64,000 bases of DNA from [Eubacterium] yurii subsp. margaretiae ATCC 43715 (GCA_000146855.1 GL405246.1:1101145-1165144); one strand, 5' to 3'; positions 27,193-36,775 are shown, numbered from the stretch's first letter. Notes: generated from the sequence alone by a model not told the origin. Numbers and translations: made by a program.

Positions 27193-27690
27193 ATGAACAA
27201 ATTTTTTGAAGCCTTGGTAGGGGAAAATACAGAGAATAAAAATATATTCACTCCTCTTTTGGGAGAGTGGGAAATTGAATGGGTTGATGGTAAAGGGACT
27301 GAAAATGAACGACATGTAATAGGAGAATGGCTATTTTCAGAAATATTAAACGGAGAAGGAATTCAAGATGTCTTTATCTGCCCTTCAAGGACAGAAAGAA
27401 TTATTAATCCCCAACCTGATGCTGAATATGGTACAACTATTAGGATATATAATCCTAAAAAACTAAAATGGGATATTTGTTACGCTTGCTTAGGAAAGAT
27501 GGTGTATCTTGAGGCAGAAAAAGTAAATGATGAAATCATCCTTACAAATAAAAGCGAAACTGAAAATCTTAATCTATGGATATTTTCAGATATAACAGCT
27601 GATACCTTCTATTGGGAAAATAAAACATCTTTTGATAAAGGTGCGACTTGGATAATAAATGGAGAGGTATACGCTAAAAGAAAGATATGA
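27193..27690 (+). CDS. Unknown small beta-rich protein closing the TetR-ABC operon
   Basis: 165 residues with alternating strands: FTPLLGEWEIEWVDG, RHVIGEWLFSEILNG, DVFICPSR, GTTIRIYNPKKLKWDICY, VYLEAEKVNDEIILTN. The repeated GEWEIEW/GEWLFSE pattern is reminiscent of lipocalin-like or DUF1579-type barrels that bind small ligands, but I cannot place it firmly. No signal peptide. It begins 34 bases after the ABC gene with GGGAG upstream, so is likely co-transcribed and could bind the transported compound. Confidence 0.55.
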   Translation: MNKFFEALVGENTENKNIFTPLLGEWEIEWVDGKGTENERHVIGEWLFSEILNGEGIQDVFICPSRTERIINPQPDAEYGTTIRIYNPKKLKWDICYACLGKMVYLEAEKVNDEIILTNKSETENLNLWIFSDITADTFYWENKTSFDKGATWIINGEVYAKRKI

Positions 27691-27718
27691 GATGAACATT
27701 ATTTTTTATAATGTATTA

Positions 27719-27834
27719 CCACTAAAAAATATTAAATAGTCAAGTGAATCAGTACTATTTTAAGGTTCGTAATATATGGAATTTTATGTTGTAGAATATA
27801 TAGATTTCTTGACATTATAAATAGTAATTAGTAC
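27719..27834 (-). repeat. Dispersed repeat family 1 (MITE-like), copy 4, inverted
   Basis: Read on the minus strand it begins GTACTAATTACTATTTATAA and ends with TATTTAATATTTTTTAGT, matching the two ends of 5782-5898, about 116 bp. The middle is more diverged. It sits between the operon end and the terminator at 27844. Confidence 0.5.
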
Positions 27835-27843
27835 AAGTATGTA

Positions 27844-27887
27844 AAATGATAAGGTGAGATTTTGTTTAAAATTCAGCCTTATCATTT
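27844..27887. terminator. Bidirectional terminator
   Basis: AAATGATAAGG (27844-27854) pairs with CCTTATCATTT (27877-27887) between converging genes. Confidence 0.6.
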
Positions 27888-27976
27888 ATTATTTTGCTAT
27901 ATAGTTATAGTATTGGATTACAAATTAAAAGAGCTATTTTTTTATTTCATATTCATTATTATGAAAAAATCTAAGT

Positions 27977-29530
27977 TTATTTAAGCACATCCTTAAATTC
28001 CATATACCTTGTCCACATACTCACCTCAGAAAGTGAAGGATGTGCTACCATAGTGTTATTAGTAAGTTCCAAGCTATTTGACTTTCTCAATATACGGTAA
28101 TTTTTGTCATTTCTATATACATCTGTAGTTTTTGATGTTATATCTTCGTTTATGACTTTCAAAGTCTTAATACCAGAGTTCATAATCTCTACATAAGCTT
28201 GCAATAACAAAGATGCTTCCTCTCCGATGATATGCACTCCCAAGATTTGACTGTCATTTTTATCTACAATTATCTTTATAAAGCCGTCATTTAAATCTCC
28301 GGTATCATAACCAAGTGAATATCCCTTTGCTGTCTGCGAATAAAAATGTTTTGCTACTTTTATATCATAGCCTTTTTCCAAAGCTTCTTTTTCTGTCAAA
28401 CCTACATGGGCTACTTGTGGAAAAGTGTAGGTTACAGCCGGTACTGTATCATAATATACAAATTCATGGTTTTTATTTGTTGATTCTTCGTTTTCTTTTT
28501 TTAGCTTAGCATCAAATAAGTTATGTGACAATGTTTCAGCTTCGTAATTTGCCTTATGTCTGAATTGATACATTCCATTGATATCGCCTATTGCATAGAC
28601 ATCAGGAACTGTAGTTTCTAAAAACTCATTTGTTCTTATATATCCGTTTTTAAGTGAAATATCTGTATTTTCAATATCAAGCAAGTCTGCATTGCTCTTT
28701 ACTCCGGGGCAAACTATTATTTCTTCTGATTTGACACTTTGTACTTCGCCTGTAGTAATGTCTTTAAATTCTAATACTTTCAATCCGTCTTCTTCATACA
28801 TTCTTATCGTATCTTTGTTAGTAAATATATTTATTCCATAAGATGAAAAAATTTCAAGTGCCTTTGTAGATATCTCTCTTTCTTCCTTTGGCAATATATA
28901 CTTATTATGTTGTACAACTTTTACTTCACTTCCAAATGCTGAAAAAATATGGGCAAATTCCATTCCTATATATCCTCCTCCTATGACAGTTAGAGATTTA
29001 TAAGGTTTTTTAGGGAATTTATCTCCAAAAAAAGTTTCGGAAGTAATGTATTTTACTTCTTCCATTCCTTCAATCTTAGGTATCTTAGTTCTTGCTCCTG
29101 CTCCAATTACAATTATTTGTCCTGTTATTATTTCTTCGCCCTTTGATTTATCATTATATATTACTTTTATCTCTTTATTAGATACAAATTTGGCTGTGGC
29201 TTTATATACATCAACATTTTTTTGATTTGCATAATATTCGTATACTTCATTGCTTTCTACATTAATCTTCTTTTCAACTCTTTGTTTTATCAAGTCAAAA
29301 TCCACATCTATATCATGAATTTTTAGACCGATTTTTTCAACATGTTTCGCCTGTCTTATAAAGTCAGCTACACTCACCATTACTTTTGTAGGAATACAAC
29401 CACGAGTTAGGCATGTACCACCGAATTTCCCCATTTCAATCAAAGCGCATTTTTTTCCGTGAGAGATTGCTTCATCAATCACTATATTAGCGCTACCGCT
29501 TCCAATAACAATTACATCATAGTTTTTCAT
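27977..29530 (-). CDS. FAD-dependent pyridine-nucleotide disulfide oxidoreductase (mercuric/mycothione-reductase type)
   Basis: 517 residues. FAD site YDVIVIGSGSANIVIDEA, redox-active disulfide GGTCLTRGCIPTK (C-x4-C), NAD(P) site SLTVIGGGYIGMEFAHIFSAFG, second FAD motif VYAIGDINGM, and a C-terminal dimerisation domain with HPSLSE in place of the usual catalytic-His context. It resembles class I flavoprotein disulfide reductases such as lipoamide, mycothione and mercuric reductases. No lipoyl enzyme complex or metal-binding N-terminal domain is present, so the disulfide substrate is unknown. It starts nine bases downstream of the DUF3783 gene. Confidence 0.8.
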   Translation of the reverse strand: MKNYDVIVIGSGSANIVIDEAISHGKKCALIEMGKFGGTCLTRGCIPTKVMVSVADFIRQAKHVEKIGLKIHDIDVDFDLIKQRVEKKINVESNEVYEYYANQKNVDVYKATAKFVSNKEIKVIYNDKSKGEEIITGQIIVIGAGARTKIPKIEGMEEVKYITSETFFGDKFPKKPYKSLTVIGGGYIGMEFAHIFSAFGSEVKVVQHNKYILPKEEREISTKALEIFSSYGINIFTNKDTIRMYEEDGLKVLEFKDITTGEVQSVKSEEIIVCPGVKSNADLLDIENTDISLKNGYIRTNEFLETTVPDVYAIGDINGMYQFRHKANYEAETLSHNLFDAKLKKENEESTNKNHEFVYYDTVPAVTYTFPQVAHVGLTEKEALEKGYDIKVAKHFYSQTAKGYSLGYDTGDLNDGFIKIIVDKNDSQILGVHIIGEEASLLLQAYVEIMNSGIKTLKVINEDITSKTTDVYRNDKNYRILRKSNSLELTNNTMVAHPSLSEVSMWTRYMEFKDVLK

Positions 29531-29538
29531 AAATTCAC

Positions 29539-29913
29539 CTACTTATTCAAATTTGTCATATATTGATGTTCATCAAATATTTCAAGCAACAAATATTTCA
29601 ATAGCCATTTTTCATTGCTTTCAGTTCTTGCAGATGTTATAGGTCTTGCAACAAGCTTTGACTTAAAACTGTAGAGTAAATCTCTTATGTCATTTTCACC
29701 ATCAAAACCTTCTATTAACATAAATTCATTGTTAAATACACTATTTTCATCTTTGTTATCTTTTATATCAATTTCATCTCTGTCAAAAATATCTCCTACC
29801 ATGACTTCAAGATAAGATTTATCAATATATTTTATAGTTATATCATCATTAAATAATGATTGTATTTGATTTTTTCTGTCGTCATTAAGACCGTATAGTA
29901 TTATTTTTTTCAA
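29539..29913 (-). CDS. DUF3783 domain protein
   Basis: 124 residues. The C-terminal half (LIEGFDGENDIRDLLYSF, LVARPITSARTESNEKWLLKYLLLEI) matches DUF3783, a family of unknown function common in Clostridia. The start codon is TTG at 29913, placed by AAGGAGTATAAA. It is the first gene of a two-gene operon with the disulfide oxidoreductase, which hints at a thiol or redox role; that is inference. Confidence 0.7.
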   Translation of the reverse strand: MKKIILYGLNDDRKNQIQSLFNDDITIKYIDKSYLEVMVGDIFDRDEIDIKDNKDENSVFNNEFMLIEGFDGENDIRDLLYSFKSKLVARPITSARTESNEKWLLKYLLLEIFDEHQYMTNLNK

Positions 29914-30061
29914 TTTATACTCCTTTATCTACTTAATCAAATGTATAAAAATACAATAGTCCTTATACCCAAATATACTTAATAATAAAACAACTATGCT
30001 GTTTTAAAGAGATATAAAAAAAGTATTTTAAAAAATTTTTAATTTTGTAACTAATGATACG

Positions 30062-30077
30062 GAATTAAAATTAATTC
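30062..30077. promoter_or_regulatory. Palindrome upstream of hcp
   Basis: GAATTAA-AA-TTAATTC is a perfect 7-bp dyad about 85 bp before the hcp start. It is a candidate operator; the regulator is unknown. Confidence 0.25.
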
Positions 30078-30159
30078 TATTGTAAAATCTTAGCATAACA
30101 ATAAACAAACATAAAAAAAATAAAAAACTATTATTTTTAGGAGACTATGGAGGTATAAT

Positions 30160-31797
30160 ATGGGAATGTTTTGTTATCAATGTCAAGAAACTGCTAAAAA
30201 TACAGGATGTACTGTAAAAGGTGTCTGTGGTAAGACTGCAGATGTAGCTAATTTACAAGATATGCTTGTATGGCAAACAAAAGGTCTATGTATTGTAATA
30301 AATAAACTTAGAGCAAAGGGAGTTGCTATTGATAAAAAAGTAAATCATGTAGTTACTAAGAATCTTTTTGTTACTATAACAAATGCGAATTTTGACCAAG
30401 ATGCAATATTAAGAGAAATATACTACACAATGGATGTCAAAAATGAATTGATATCTAAATTGTCAGAAGAAGAAAGAAACAATCTTCCACAAGTTGCACT
30501 TTACAACGAAAGAGATGATGCGAAAGTATTGGAAAAATCAACTCAAATAGGTATATTATCTATTGCAGATGAAAATATCAGAAGTCTTAAAGAACTTGTA
30601 ACTTATGGACTTAAAGGACTTTCAGCTTATATGAAACATGCTAACAACTTGAAGCATGAAAATGAAGAAGTAGATATATTCATTCAGGAAGCATTGGAAC
30701 AACTTTTGGATGAAAGCAAAACTATAGACGAGTTGGTAGCTCTTACTTTAAAAACAGGTGAGTTTGGAGTTAAGGGTATGGCGCTTTTGGACGGAGCTAA
30801 TACTTCAACTTACGGACATCCTGAAATTACAAAGGTAAGTATTTCTGCCGGAAAAAATCCCGGAATATTGATATCTGGTCACGACTTGTTTGACATGAAG
30901 ATGTTGCTTGAACAAACTCAAGGAACAGGAGTTGACGTATATACTCATAGTGAAATGTTGCCGGCAAATTACTATCCTGAACTTAAGAAATATCCACACT
31001 TTGTTGGTAACTACGGTGGAGCATGGTATGCACAAAAAGAAGATTTTGAAAACTTCAACGGTGTTATACTAATGACTACAAACTGTATAGTGCCTCCAAA
31101 AGACAGCTACAAAGATAAGATGTATACTACTGGAGCTGCAGGATACCCAGGATGCAAGCACATACCTGGAGAACCTGGAGAACATAAGGATTTCTCTGAA
31201 CTTATTGAACATGCAAAGAAATGTGAACCGCCAAAAGCTGTAGAAGATGGATTTATCGTAGGTGGATTTGCACATAACCAAGTAATATCACTTGCTGATA
31301 AGGTAGTAGATGCAGTAAAATCAGGAGCAATCAAGAAATTCGTAGTGATGGGCGGATGCGACGGTAGACATAAAGAAAGAAATTACTATACTGAATTTGC
31401 TAAAGCAATGCCAAAGGATGCTGTAATTCTTACTGCAGGCTGTGCAAAATACAGATATAATAAGTTAGATCTTGGAGATATAGGTGGAATACCAAGAGTT
31501 CTTGATGCAGGACAATGTAACGACTCTTACTCACTTGCAGTAATAGCTCTTAAATTAAAAGAAGTATTTGAACTTGAAGATATAAACGATTTGCCTATCG
31601 TATTTAACATAGCATGGTATGAACAAAAAGCTGTAATAGTGCTATTGGCTCTACTATATCTTGGAGTTAAGAATATTCACCTTGGACCTACTCTTCCTGG
31701 ATTCTTATCACCAGCTGTAGCCGGAGTACTTGTAGAAAACTTTGGTATAGCACCAATAGGAACAGTAGAAGATGATATAAAGTTATTCTTTGAATAA
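30160..31797 (+). CDS. hcp: Hydroxylamine reductase / hybrid-cluster protein (prismane)
   Basis: 545 residues. The N-terminal cysteines C5, C8, C17 and C23 ([19 protein letters not shown]) bind the [4Fe-4S] cluster. Later motifs [64 protein letters not shown] and [13 protein letters not shown] supply hybrid-cluster ligands. The family reduces hydroxylamine and nitric oxide and has been linked to protein S-nitrosylation. No hcr reductase gene adjoins it. It is a single gene with its own terminator, as expected for a nitrosative-stress gene. Confidence 0.95.
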   Translation: MGMFCYQCQETAKNTGCTVKGVCGKTADVANLQDMLVWQTKGLCIVINKLRAKGVAIDKKVNHVVTKNLFVTITNANFDQDAILREIYYTMDVKNELISKLSEEERNNLPQVALYNERDDAKVLEKSTQIGILSIADENIRSLKELVTYGLKGLSAYMKHANNLKHENEEVDIFIQEALEQLLDESKTIDELVALTLKTGEFGVKGMALLDGANTSTYGHPEITKVSISAGKNPGILISGHDLFDMKMLLEQTQGTGVDVYTHSEMLPANYYPELKKYPHFVGNYGGAWYAQKEDFENFNGVILMTTNCIVPPKDSYKDKMYTTGAAGYPGCKHIPGEPGEHKDFSELIEHAKKCEPPKAVEDGFIVGGFAHNQVISLADKVVDAVKSGAIKKFVVMGGCDGRHKERNYYTEFAKAMPKDAVILTAGCAKYRYNKLDLGDIGGIPRVLDAGQCNDSYSLAVIALKLKEVFELEDINDLPIVFNIAWYEQKAVIVLLALLYLGVKNIHLGPTLPGFLSPAVAGVLVENFGIAPIGTVEDDIKLFFE

Positions 31798-31834
31798 AAA
31801 AAATTTAACAGTACGGCTCCTAAAAATATATAAT

Positions 31835-31869
31835 AAAACACAAGGTTGTTGCAGACCTTGTGTTTTTTT
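31835..31869 (+). terminator. Rho-independent terminator after hcp
   Basis: AAAACACAAGGT (31835-31846) pairs with ACCTTGTGTTTT (31855-31866), then more T. Confidence 0.85.
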
Positions 31870-32203
31870 GATATTATAAATTAAGTAAAAAAATTTATAA
31901 TATTTTATATTCATATTTAAATTTTAATAAAATAGATAGCTAAAAAGTTCCAGTGAATTTAGGATGAAGTTATAAATAACATACCTTTTTTTAAAAAACG
32001 AATAACCTTAGCTAAATATTAAATAGATAATAGCATAGGTTTAATTTGATAAATACAAATCTTTATTTTATACATAAAGGTAATAAATCCAAGACTATTG
32101 ATTGTCAAAATAATTTTAAGGCAGTTAAAAGTTCTTATTTGTATAAGTTTTATTAGTTTTTAATTATTAAATGTAACTACATTACAATCATAGAGGATAA
32201 ATT
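31870..32203. other. AT-rich spacer before pcp
   Basis: 334 bp. The only structure I see is TGTAA-N5-TTACA (32172-32186), a short dyad just upstream of the pcp ribosome site that could be an operator. No gene or repeat copy was recognised. Confidence 0.3.
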
Positions 32204-32842
32204 ATGAAAATATTACTTACAGGTTTTGATAAGTTTGGAAAAGATAGCATTAACCCCTCAATAGAGGCAGTAAAAAGACTGCCTGATAAGATAGATAATG
32301 CTATAATAATTAAGAAAGAAATACCTACAGTATATAAGAAATCAGTAGATATTCTTCTAAGGACAATTGAAAAAGAAAAGGTTGATGTGGTTCTAAATGT
32401 TGGACAGGCAGGAGGAAGAGAAGGTATCAGTATAGAAAAAGTAGGAATTAATATAAATGATTTTAGGATACCTGATAATGAGGGCAATGTAATAATAGAC
32501 GAAAAAATAATTCAAACCGGAGATGACGCCTATTTTGTAAATATTCCCGTTAAGGCGATAGTAAAAAACCTAAATAACAATGGAATACAATCGTATATCT
32601 CTTATTCTGCAGGGACATTTATATGTAACTATGTCTGCTATTATATGGCTTATCTTACAAGGATGAGATACAAAAATATGAGGAGCGGATTTATCCATGT
32701 GCCATATATGGATGAACAGGTAAAGGACAAAAATACTTACTCCATGCCTTTAGATACTATAGTGCAAGGACTTGAGATAGCAATTAAGACTATAATAACT
32801 ACCAAAAAAGATATAAAATTTTCTTATGGTACATTAAAATAA
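32204..32842 (+). CDS. pcp: Pyroglutamyl-peptidase I
   Basis: 212 residues of the C15 cysteine peptidase family. The catalytic triad is visible: E78 in GGREGISIEKV, C141 in SAGTFICNYV and H165 in GFIHVPY. The N-terminus MKILLTGFDKFG is typical. It removes N-terminal pyroglutamate from peptides in the cytoplasm, fitting a peptide-fermenting anaerobe. AGAGGATAA precedes the ATG. It is followed after 88 bp by the LarA-family gene with its own ribosome site. Confidence 0.9.
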   Translation: MKILLTGFDKFGKDSINPSIEAVKRLPDKIDNAIIIKKEIPTVYKKSVDILLRTIEKEKVDVVLNVGQAGGREGISIEKVGININDFRIPDNEGNVIIDEKIIQTGDDAYFVNIPVKAIVKNLNNNGIQSYISYSAGTFICNYVCYYMAYLTRMRYKNMRSGFIHVPYMDEQVKDKNTYSMPLDTIVQGLEIAIKTIITTKKDIKFSYGTLK

Positions 32843-32930
32843 TGATTTTAATTTCTAACTTTTTATGTTAAAATGAGTATCGTAAGAAGTGCTAATTACT
32901 TTTTAAATGTTTAGAAAAGGAGCGATGCTT

Positions 32931-34214
32931 ATGGCAATTGTAAAGGTACCTTTTGGTAAAGAAAAGATTGAAATAAATATACCTGATGAAAGATATAATG
33001 GTTCTTTGGTTTCAGGAGCGCATAGTTTTAAAGTTGATAAGAGTGAAACTGAAATAGTAAAATCTGCTATGGAAAACCCTATAAATTCTCAAAGACTTAG
33101 AGATTTGGTAAAAGGTAAGAATAATATAGTTATGATTGCCAGTGATCATACAAGACCTGTACCAAGTAAGGTAATAATGCCTGTAGTTCTTGATGAGATA
33201 AAAGCAGGAAATAAAGATGCAAAATTGACTGTACTTATTGCTACAGGATTTCATAGATTAACTACAAGGGAAGAGCTAATTTACAAATTTGGGGAAGATA
33301 TAGTAAATAGAGAAGACATAAATTTTGTAATACATGAGAGCTGGAAAGATGAAGATATGGTGGAAATCGGAGTATTGCCATCAGGTGGAAAACTTATCAT
33401 AAACAAATTGGCTGTAGAAGCAGACTTGTTGATATCTGAAGGCTTTATTGAACCACACTTCTTTGCAGGATTTTCAGGAGGAAGAAAAAGCGTACTTCCA
33501 GGAGTTGCAAGTCAAGTAACTGTTATGGCAAATCACTGCTCAAAATTCATAGATAGTGAGTATTCAAGAACAGGAATATTGGAAAATAACCCTATACACA
33601 AGGATATGCTCTATGCTGCAGAAAAGGCTAATCTTGCTTTTATAATAAATGTTGTTATTAATGAAGATAAGAAAGTAATTGATGCTTATGCAGGACATTT
33701 TAATGATGCTCATATTAAGGGTTGTGCCTTTGTAAAAGAACTTTCTGGTGTGGATGCTATACCAGCAAATATTGTTATATCAACAAATGGTGGTTATCCT
33801 TTGGATCAAAATATCTATCAATCAGTAAAGGGTATGACTGCTGCTGAGGCAACTTGTAAAGAAGGCGGAGTTATAATAATGGTGACTGACTGTAGTGCTG
33901 GTCATGGTGGACAATCACTTTATGATACTTTTGCTAATGAAAAAGATAAGAACAAGATAATGAAGACTTTCTTGGATACTCCAATGGAAGATACTGTAGC
34001 TGACCAATGGGAATCTCAAATCCTATGCAGAATACTACTTAAATATAAGGTAATAATGGTGACAAATGCACCTGAGCAAATGGTAAGAGATATGCAAATG
34101 GATTATGCTAAATCAGTGGATGAAGCTATAAAAATGGCTGACGAATATCTTGGCAAGCCAAATGAAAAGATAACAGTAATACCTGACGGTGTATCTGTAA
34201 TAGTTAGAAATTAA
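32931..34214 (+). CDS. LarA-family (nickel-dependent lactate racemase-like) protein
   Basis: 427 residues. Motifs are ASDHTRPVPSKVIMP (family DHTRPxP), ATGFHRLTT, EPHFFAGFSGGRKSVLPGVA (the lysine that carries the nickel-pincer nucleotide in LarA lies in this segment) and MANHCSKFID. It is therefore a LarA/DUF2088 2-hydroxyacid racemase or epimerase; the exact hydroxyacid is uncertain. The cofactor genes larB, larC and larE are not in this window. AAAGGAG fits ATG 32931, better than two earlier ATGs, one of which overlaps it. Confidence 0.75.
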   Translation: MAIVKVPFGKEKIEINIPDERYNGSLVSGAHSFKVDKSETEIVKSAMENPINSQRLRDLVKGKNNIVMIASDHTRPVPSKVIMPVVLDEIKAGNKDAKLTVLIATGFHRLTTREELIYKFGEDIVNREDINFVIHESWKDEDMVEIGVLPSGGKLIINKLAVEADLLISEGFIEPHFFAGFSGGRKSVLPGVASQVTVMANHCSKFIDSEYSRTGILENNPIHKDMLYAAEKANLAFIINVVINEDKKVIDAYAGHFNDAHIKGCAFVKELSGVDAIPANIVISTNGGYPLDQNIYQSVKGMTAAEATCKEGGVIIMVTDCSAGHGGQSLYDTFANEKDKNKIMKTFLDTPMEDTVADQWESQILCRILLKYKVIMVTNAPEQMVRDMQMDYAKSVDEAIKMADEYLGKPNEKITVIPDGVSVIVRN

Positions 34215-34250
34215 TATATAGCTAAAAAATATTTTCTAATATATAAAATA

Positions 34251-34294
34251 AAAACCCATAGAATATAAGCAGATAGCTATATTTTATGGGTTTT
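34251..34294. terminator. Bidirectional terminator
   Basis: AAAACCCATA (34251-34260) pairs with TATGGGTTTT (34285-34294), with an inner AATATA/TATATT stem, between the converging LarA-family and flavodoxin-fusion genes. Confidence 0.75.
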
Positions 34295-34390
34295 AAATTT
34301 TTGCTCTACAATTATAACTCAACACTTAATACGATAAACATTATAGATATGCACAAATTAAAAGCGAATAATTTGTGGTAAATTTTATGA

Positions 34391-36046
34391 TTATTTAGAT
34401 TCTTTTGTAAGGTAGTATTTAGGATAGAAATCTTTAAATTTATTAGTAAATGCGACAAATATTGCAGGTAATATGGAATTTACAGCTCCTGTAAATACTG
34501 CTAAAGGTGAGTTTAGCAAAGCATAGGTCCAAATAGGTGTAAGTATATATAAGATGGCGAAATATCCTGTAATTATACGATTTGTCCTTAAAAAAAGTCT
34601 ATTTTCCAAAGGGTTTGTACCTTTAAATTCATTTAATGAATAATAAGCAGTCAAAGGAACTTTTAAAAATAAGGTTATAAACCAAAGTAAGCCAAATGAT
34701 AGATAAGATAATGTAACTAAAATTTTAATATCAAAGTTTAAAATAGATAAAATGCAAAATATATTTATCATTACTATGCTTATATATTCAAAAATTACCG
34801 GTTTATATCTTAGATACAAAAACGGTAAGATGCTACATGTCAGTACACCAAGTATGCCCCCAACTAAAGGATTTATAGAAAGGGCAACCCACACTATAAT
34901 CCAAGGTGTTAAAAGTAAATTCATATTGGTTTTTTTGTCATTATTCTCAGTAGTTTTTACAGCTGAAATGTCATTGTTACTTCCAATACCGAAGTAATCA
35001 TCCCAGTTCATCATAAGGCTGAAGTCTCCTTTGACGCTGTACATACGTTCCATTAGAGCCTGTTCACCGCTTAATTCTCCTTTGCTGATTTTTTCCCATA
35101 CGCTAAATGGAGTCTCTATTCTCGTAGTATAGTCTAAAAAATTTTCATCAATAACAGAGGAATCTTCTTTTCCCATAATAATTTGGTATCTCTTGTCAAT
35201 ATCTGTATAGTAAAATTCCAAAACCCTGTCTTTACCATCCCACGATTTTGGATTATATAGATATGACATCTGTCTTGTAAAAATTAGTGAAGGCTCATCT
35301 TTTTTTACCTTATCTTTTTGTTCATTTTTATTATCATCATTTTGTGGAATCTCAATTCCCCAACTTGCATCAGCCATTCTTTCATATATTTCTCTAGGTA
35401 AGAAATTTTTATTTAAACTCTTCTTTGTATCTTCTGAAATTTCTCCAAATTCTACCAATTCAGCACCTGCATTCCTTACGTTTTGAAAGTAAGAACTTGT
35501 AAAGTTGCTCATTTCTTTAGTCCTAAGAATTTCTCCTTGAGCACAAAATATCGAAGTATAATTGCCTTTACCAAATATTCTGTCAAATTGTGCATTAACT
35601 GCAATATAATTATTTTCAGTAGTATAGAATCCGCAAGATGATATAATCACATTTTTTTGGTGTGAAGAGTCATATCTTTTGGGATGAGCTCCACCTAAGA
35701 CGTTTTTATCCATAAAAGGTAACATCAAAGGAAGTTGTCTATCCATAAATGCCTTTATTCTTGAAGGAAGAGAAAAATAATATAGTGGAAAACTCCAAAT
35801 AATAATATCTGCCGACTTTATCTTCTCAAGCATTTCCTGCATATCATCTTTGATACAACAAACTCCGGGTGTATCCTTCCAGCATACAAAACATCCCTTG
35901 CAGTCTTTTATGTCAAGTTTATTCAAGTTAATATTTTCTATATTAGCATTTGTTTTTTCTATTATTCCTTCGCAAAATGCCTTTGAAAGATGAATAGTAT
36001 TACCATTTTCGCCCCTGGGACTTCCGTTTATAAGCAGTATATTCAT
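34391..36046 (-). CDS. Three-part fusion: flavodoxin-like FMN reductase, SCP2-like domain, membrane domain
   Basis: 551 residues. Residues 1-205 or so are an NADPH-dependent FMN reductase/flavodoxin fold (NILLINGSPRGENGNTIHLS, CKGCFVCWKDTPGVCCIKDDM, IIWSFPLYYFSLPSRIKAFMDR). A charged linker at about 235-255 leads to an SCP2-like sterol-carrier segment (about 260-355, with VWEKISKGELSGEQALMERM and KGDFSLMMNWDDYF). The rest (about 375-545) has six hydrophobic segments and no known family. The fusion suggests a membrane-tethered flavoprotein acting on a hydrophobic compound; this is inference. It starts ten bases after the PadR gene, which presumably controls it. Confidence 0.7.
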   Translation of the reverse strand: MNILLINGSPRGENGNTIHLSKAFCEGIIEKTNANIENINLNKLDIKDCKGCFVCWKDTPGVCCIKDDMQEMLEKIKSADIIIWSFPLYYFSLPSRIKAFMDRQLPLMLPFMDKNVLGGAHPKRYDSSHQKNVIISSCGFYTTENNYIAVNAQFDRIFGKGNYTSIFCAQGEILRTKEMSNFTSSYFQNVRNAGAELVEFGEISEDTKKSLNKNFLPREIYERMADASWGIEIPQNDDNKNEQKDKVKKDEPSLIFTRQMSYLYNPKSWDGKDRVLEFYYTDIDKRYQIIMGKEDSSVIDENFLDYTTRIETPFSVWEKISKGELSGEQALMERMYSVKGDFSLMMNWDDYFGIGSNNDISAVKTTENNDKKTNMNLLLTPWIIVWVALSINPLVGGILGVLTCSILPFLYLRYKPVIFEYISIVMINIFCILSILNFDIKILVTLSYLSFGLLWFITLFLKVPLTAYYSLNEFKGTNPLENRLFLRTNRIITGYFAILYILTPIWTYALLNSPLAVFTGAVNSILPAIFVAFTNKFKDFYPKYYLTKESK

Positions 36047-36056
36047 AATTGTTCTC

Positions 36057-36602
36057 CTATTTCAGTTTTTCTAATTGTTTAATACAATCTTGTGCCCATT
36101 CTATATTCAGCTTTGTCAGTCTAAGCCCAAAGTCTGCAGTAAATTTCCAATATAGTGATTGTATAGGTTCAACAAATTTTTGGTATTCATCAATGCTTGA
36201 TGGTATGGCATCCATACTTTCAATGTATTTATTGCAGTCATCTATAAATTTTTTAAACACTTCAATGCTCTGGTCTATAGTTCTGGAGCCTGAAAAGAAC
36301 ACTCTCATCAAAAATTCATTTTTACTTTTTTGGATATCGTCAGTATTTGTTGCAAGCCAGCGTAAAAATTCTTTTTTACCCTCATCTGTTATATGGTATA
36401 GCTTCTTATTTGGTTTATCCTGCTGGACTATATATTCACATTTTACGTAAGATTTTTTTTCAAGTTTTGTCAATTCTAAGTAAATATGATTTGCTCTCGC
36501 ATACCAGAAAAATTTTACCGATGAGTCAAATATCTTTGCCAAATCATATCCGGTCATATTGCTATAAGATAAAAAACCTAATATTCCATGTGATAGAGAC
36601 AT
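36057..36602 (-). CDS. PadR family transcriptional regulator
   Basis: 181 residues: an N-terminal winged helix (SLSHGILGFLSYSNMTGYDLAKIF, LTKLEKKSYVKCEYI, KKLYHITDEGKKEFLRWL) and a C-terminal coiled dimerisation region of the Vir_act_alpha_C type. PadR proteins repress their neighbours until bound by a phenolic or drug-like ligand. It heads the operon with the flavodoxin-SCP2 fusion. The spacer just upstream has a 13-bp dyad that is a good operator candidate. Confidence 0.85.
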   Translation of the reverse strand: MSLSHGILGFLSYSNMTGYDLAKIFDSSVKFFWYARANHIYLELTKLEKKSYVKCEYIVQQDKPNKKLYHITDEGKKEFLRWLATNTDDIQKSKNEFLMRVFFSGSRTIDQSIEVFKKFIDDCNKYIESMDAIPSSIDEYQKFVEPIQSLYWKFTADFGLRLTKLNIEWAQDCIKQLEKLK

Positions 36603-36632
36603 TTTTAAAACCCCTTTACTCTAAAATTATTA

Positions 36633-36666
36633 TATTCTAATATTAGAGTATCATAATATTAGAATA
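36633..36666. promoter_or_regulatory. Candidate PadR operator
   Basis: TATTCTAATATTA (36633-36645) and TAATATTAGAATA (36654-36666) form a perfect 13-bp dyad with an 8-base spacer, 31 bp upstream of padR. Likely autoregulation. Confidence 0.55.
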
Positions 36667-36711
36667 CTGTCAATATAAAATATAAAAAAATATTATAAAT
36701 AAAACTGTTAA

Positions 36712-36741
36712 CTGACTTTAAAATAAATTTTATGTTATAAT
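36712..36741 (+). promoter_or_regulatory. Extended -10 promoter for pcrA
   Basis: TGTTATAAT (36733-36741) is an extended -10. The -35 (CTGACT, 36712-36717) is weak, with an 18-base spacer. Confidence 0.5.
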
Positions 36742-36775
36742 AGTAAAAATAGTTTTTTTAATTATGGAGAATTTT

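Noticed and set aside
31069..31334. Two antisense open frames opposite hcp
   Set aside because: They are shadows of a strongly conserved gene and lack ribosome sites.
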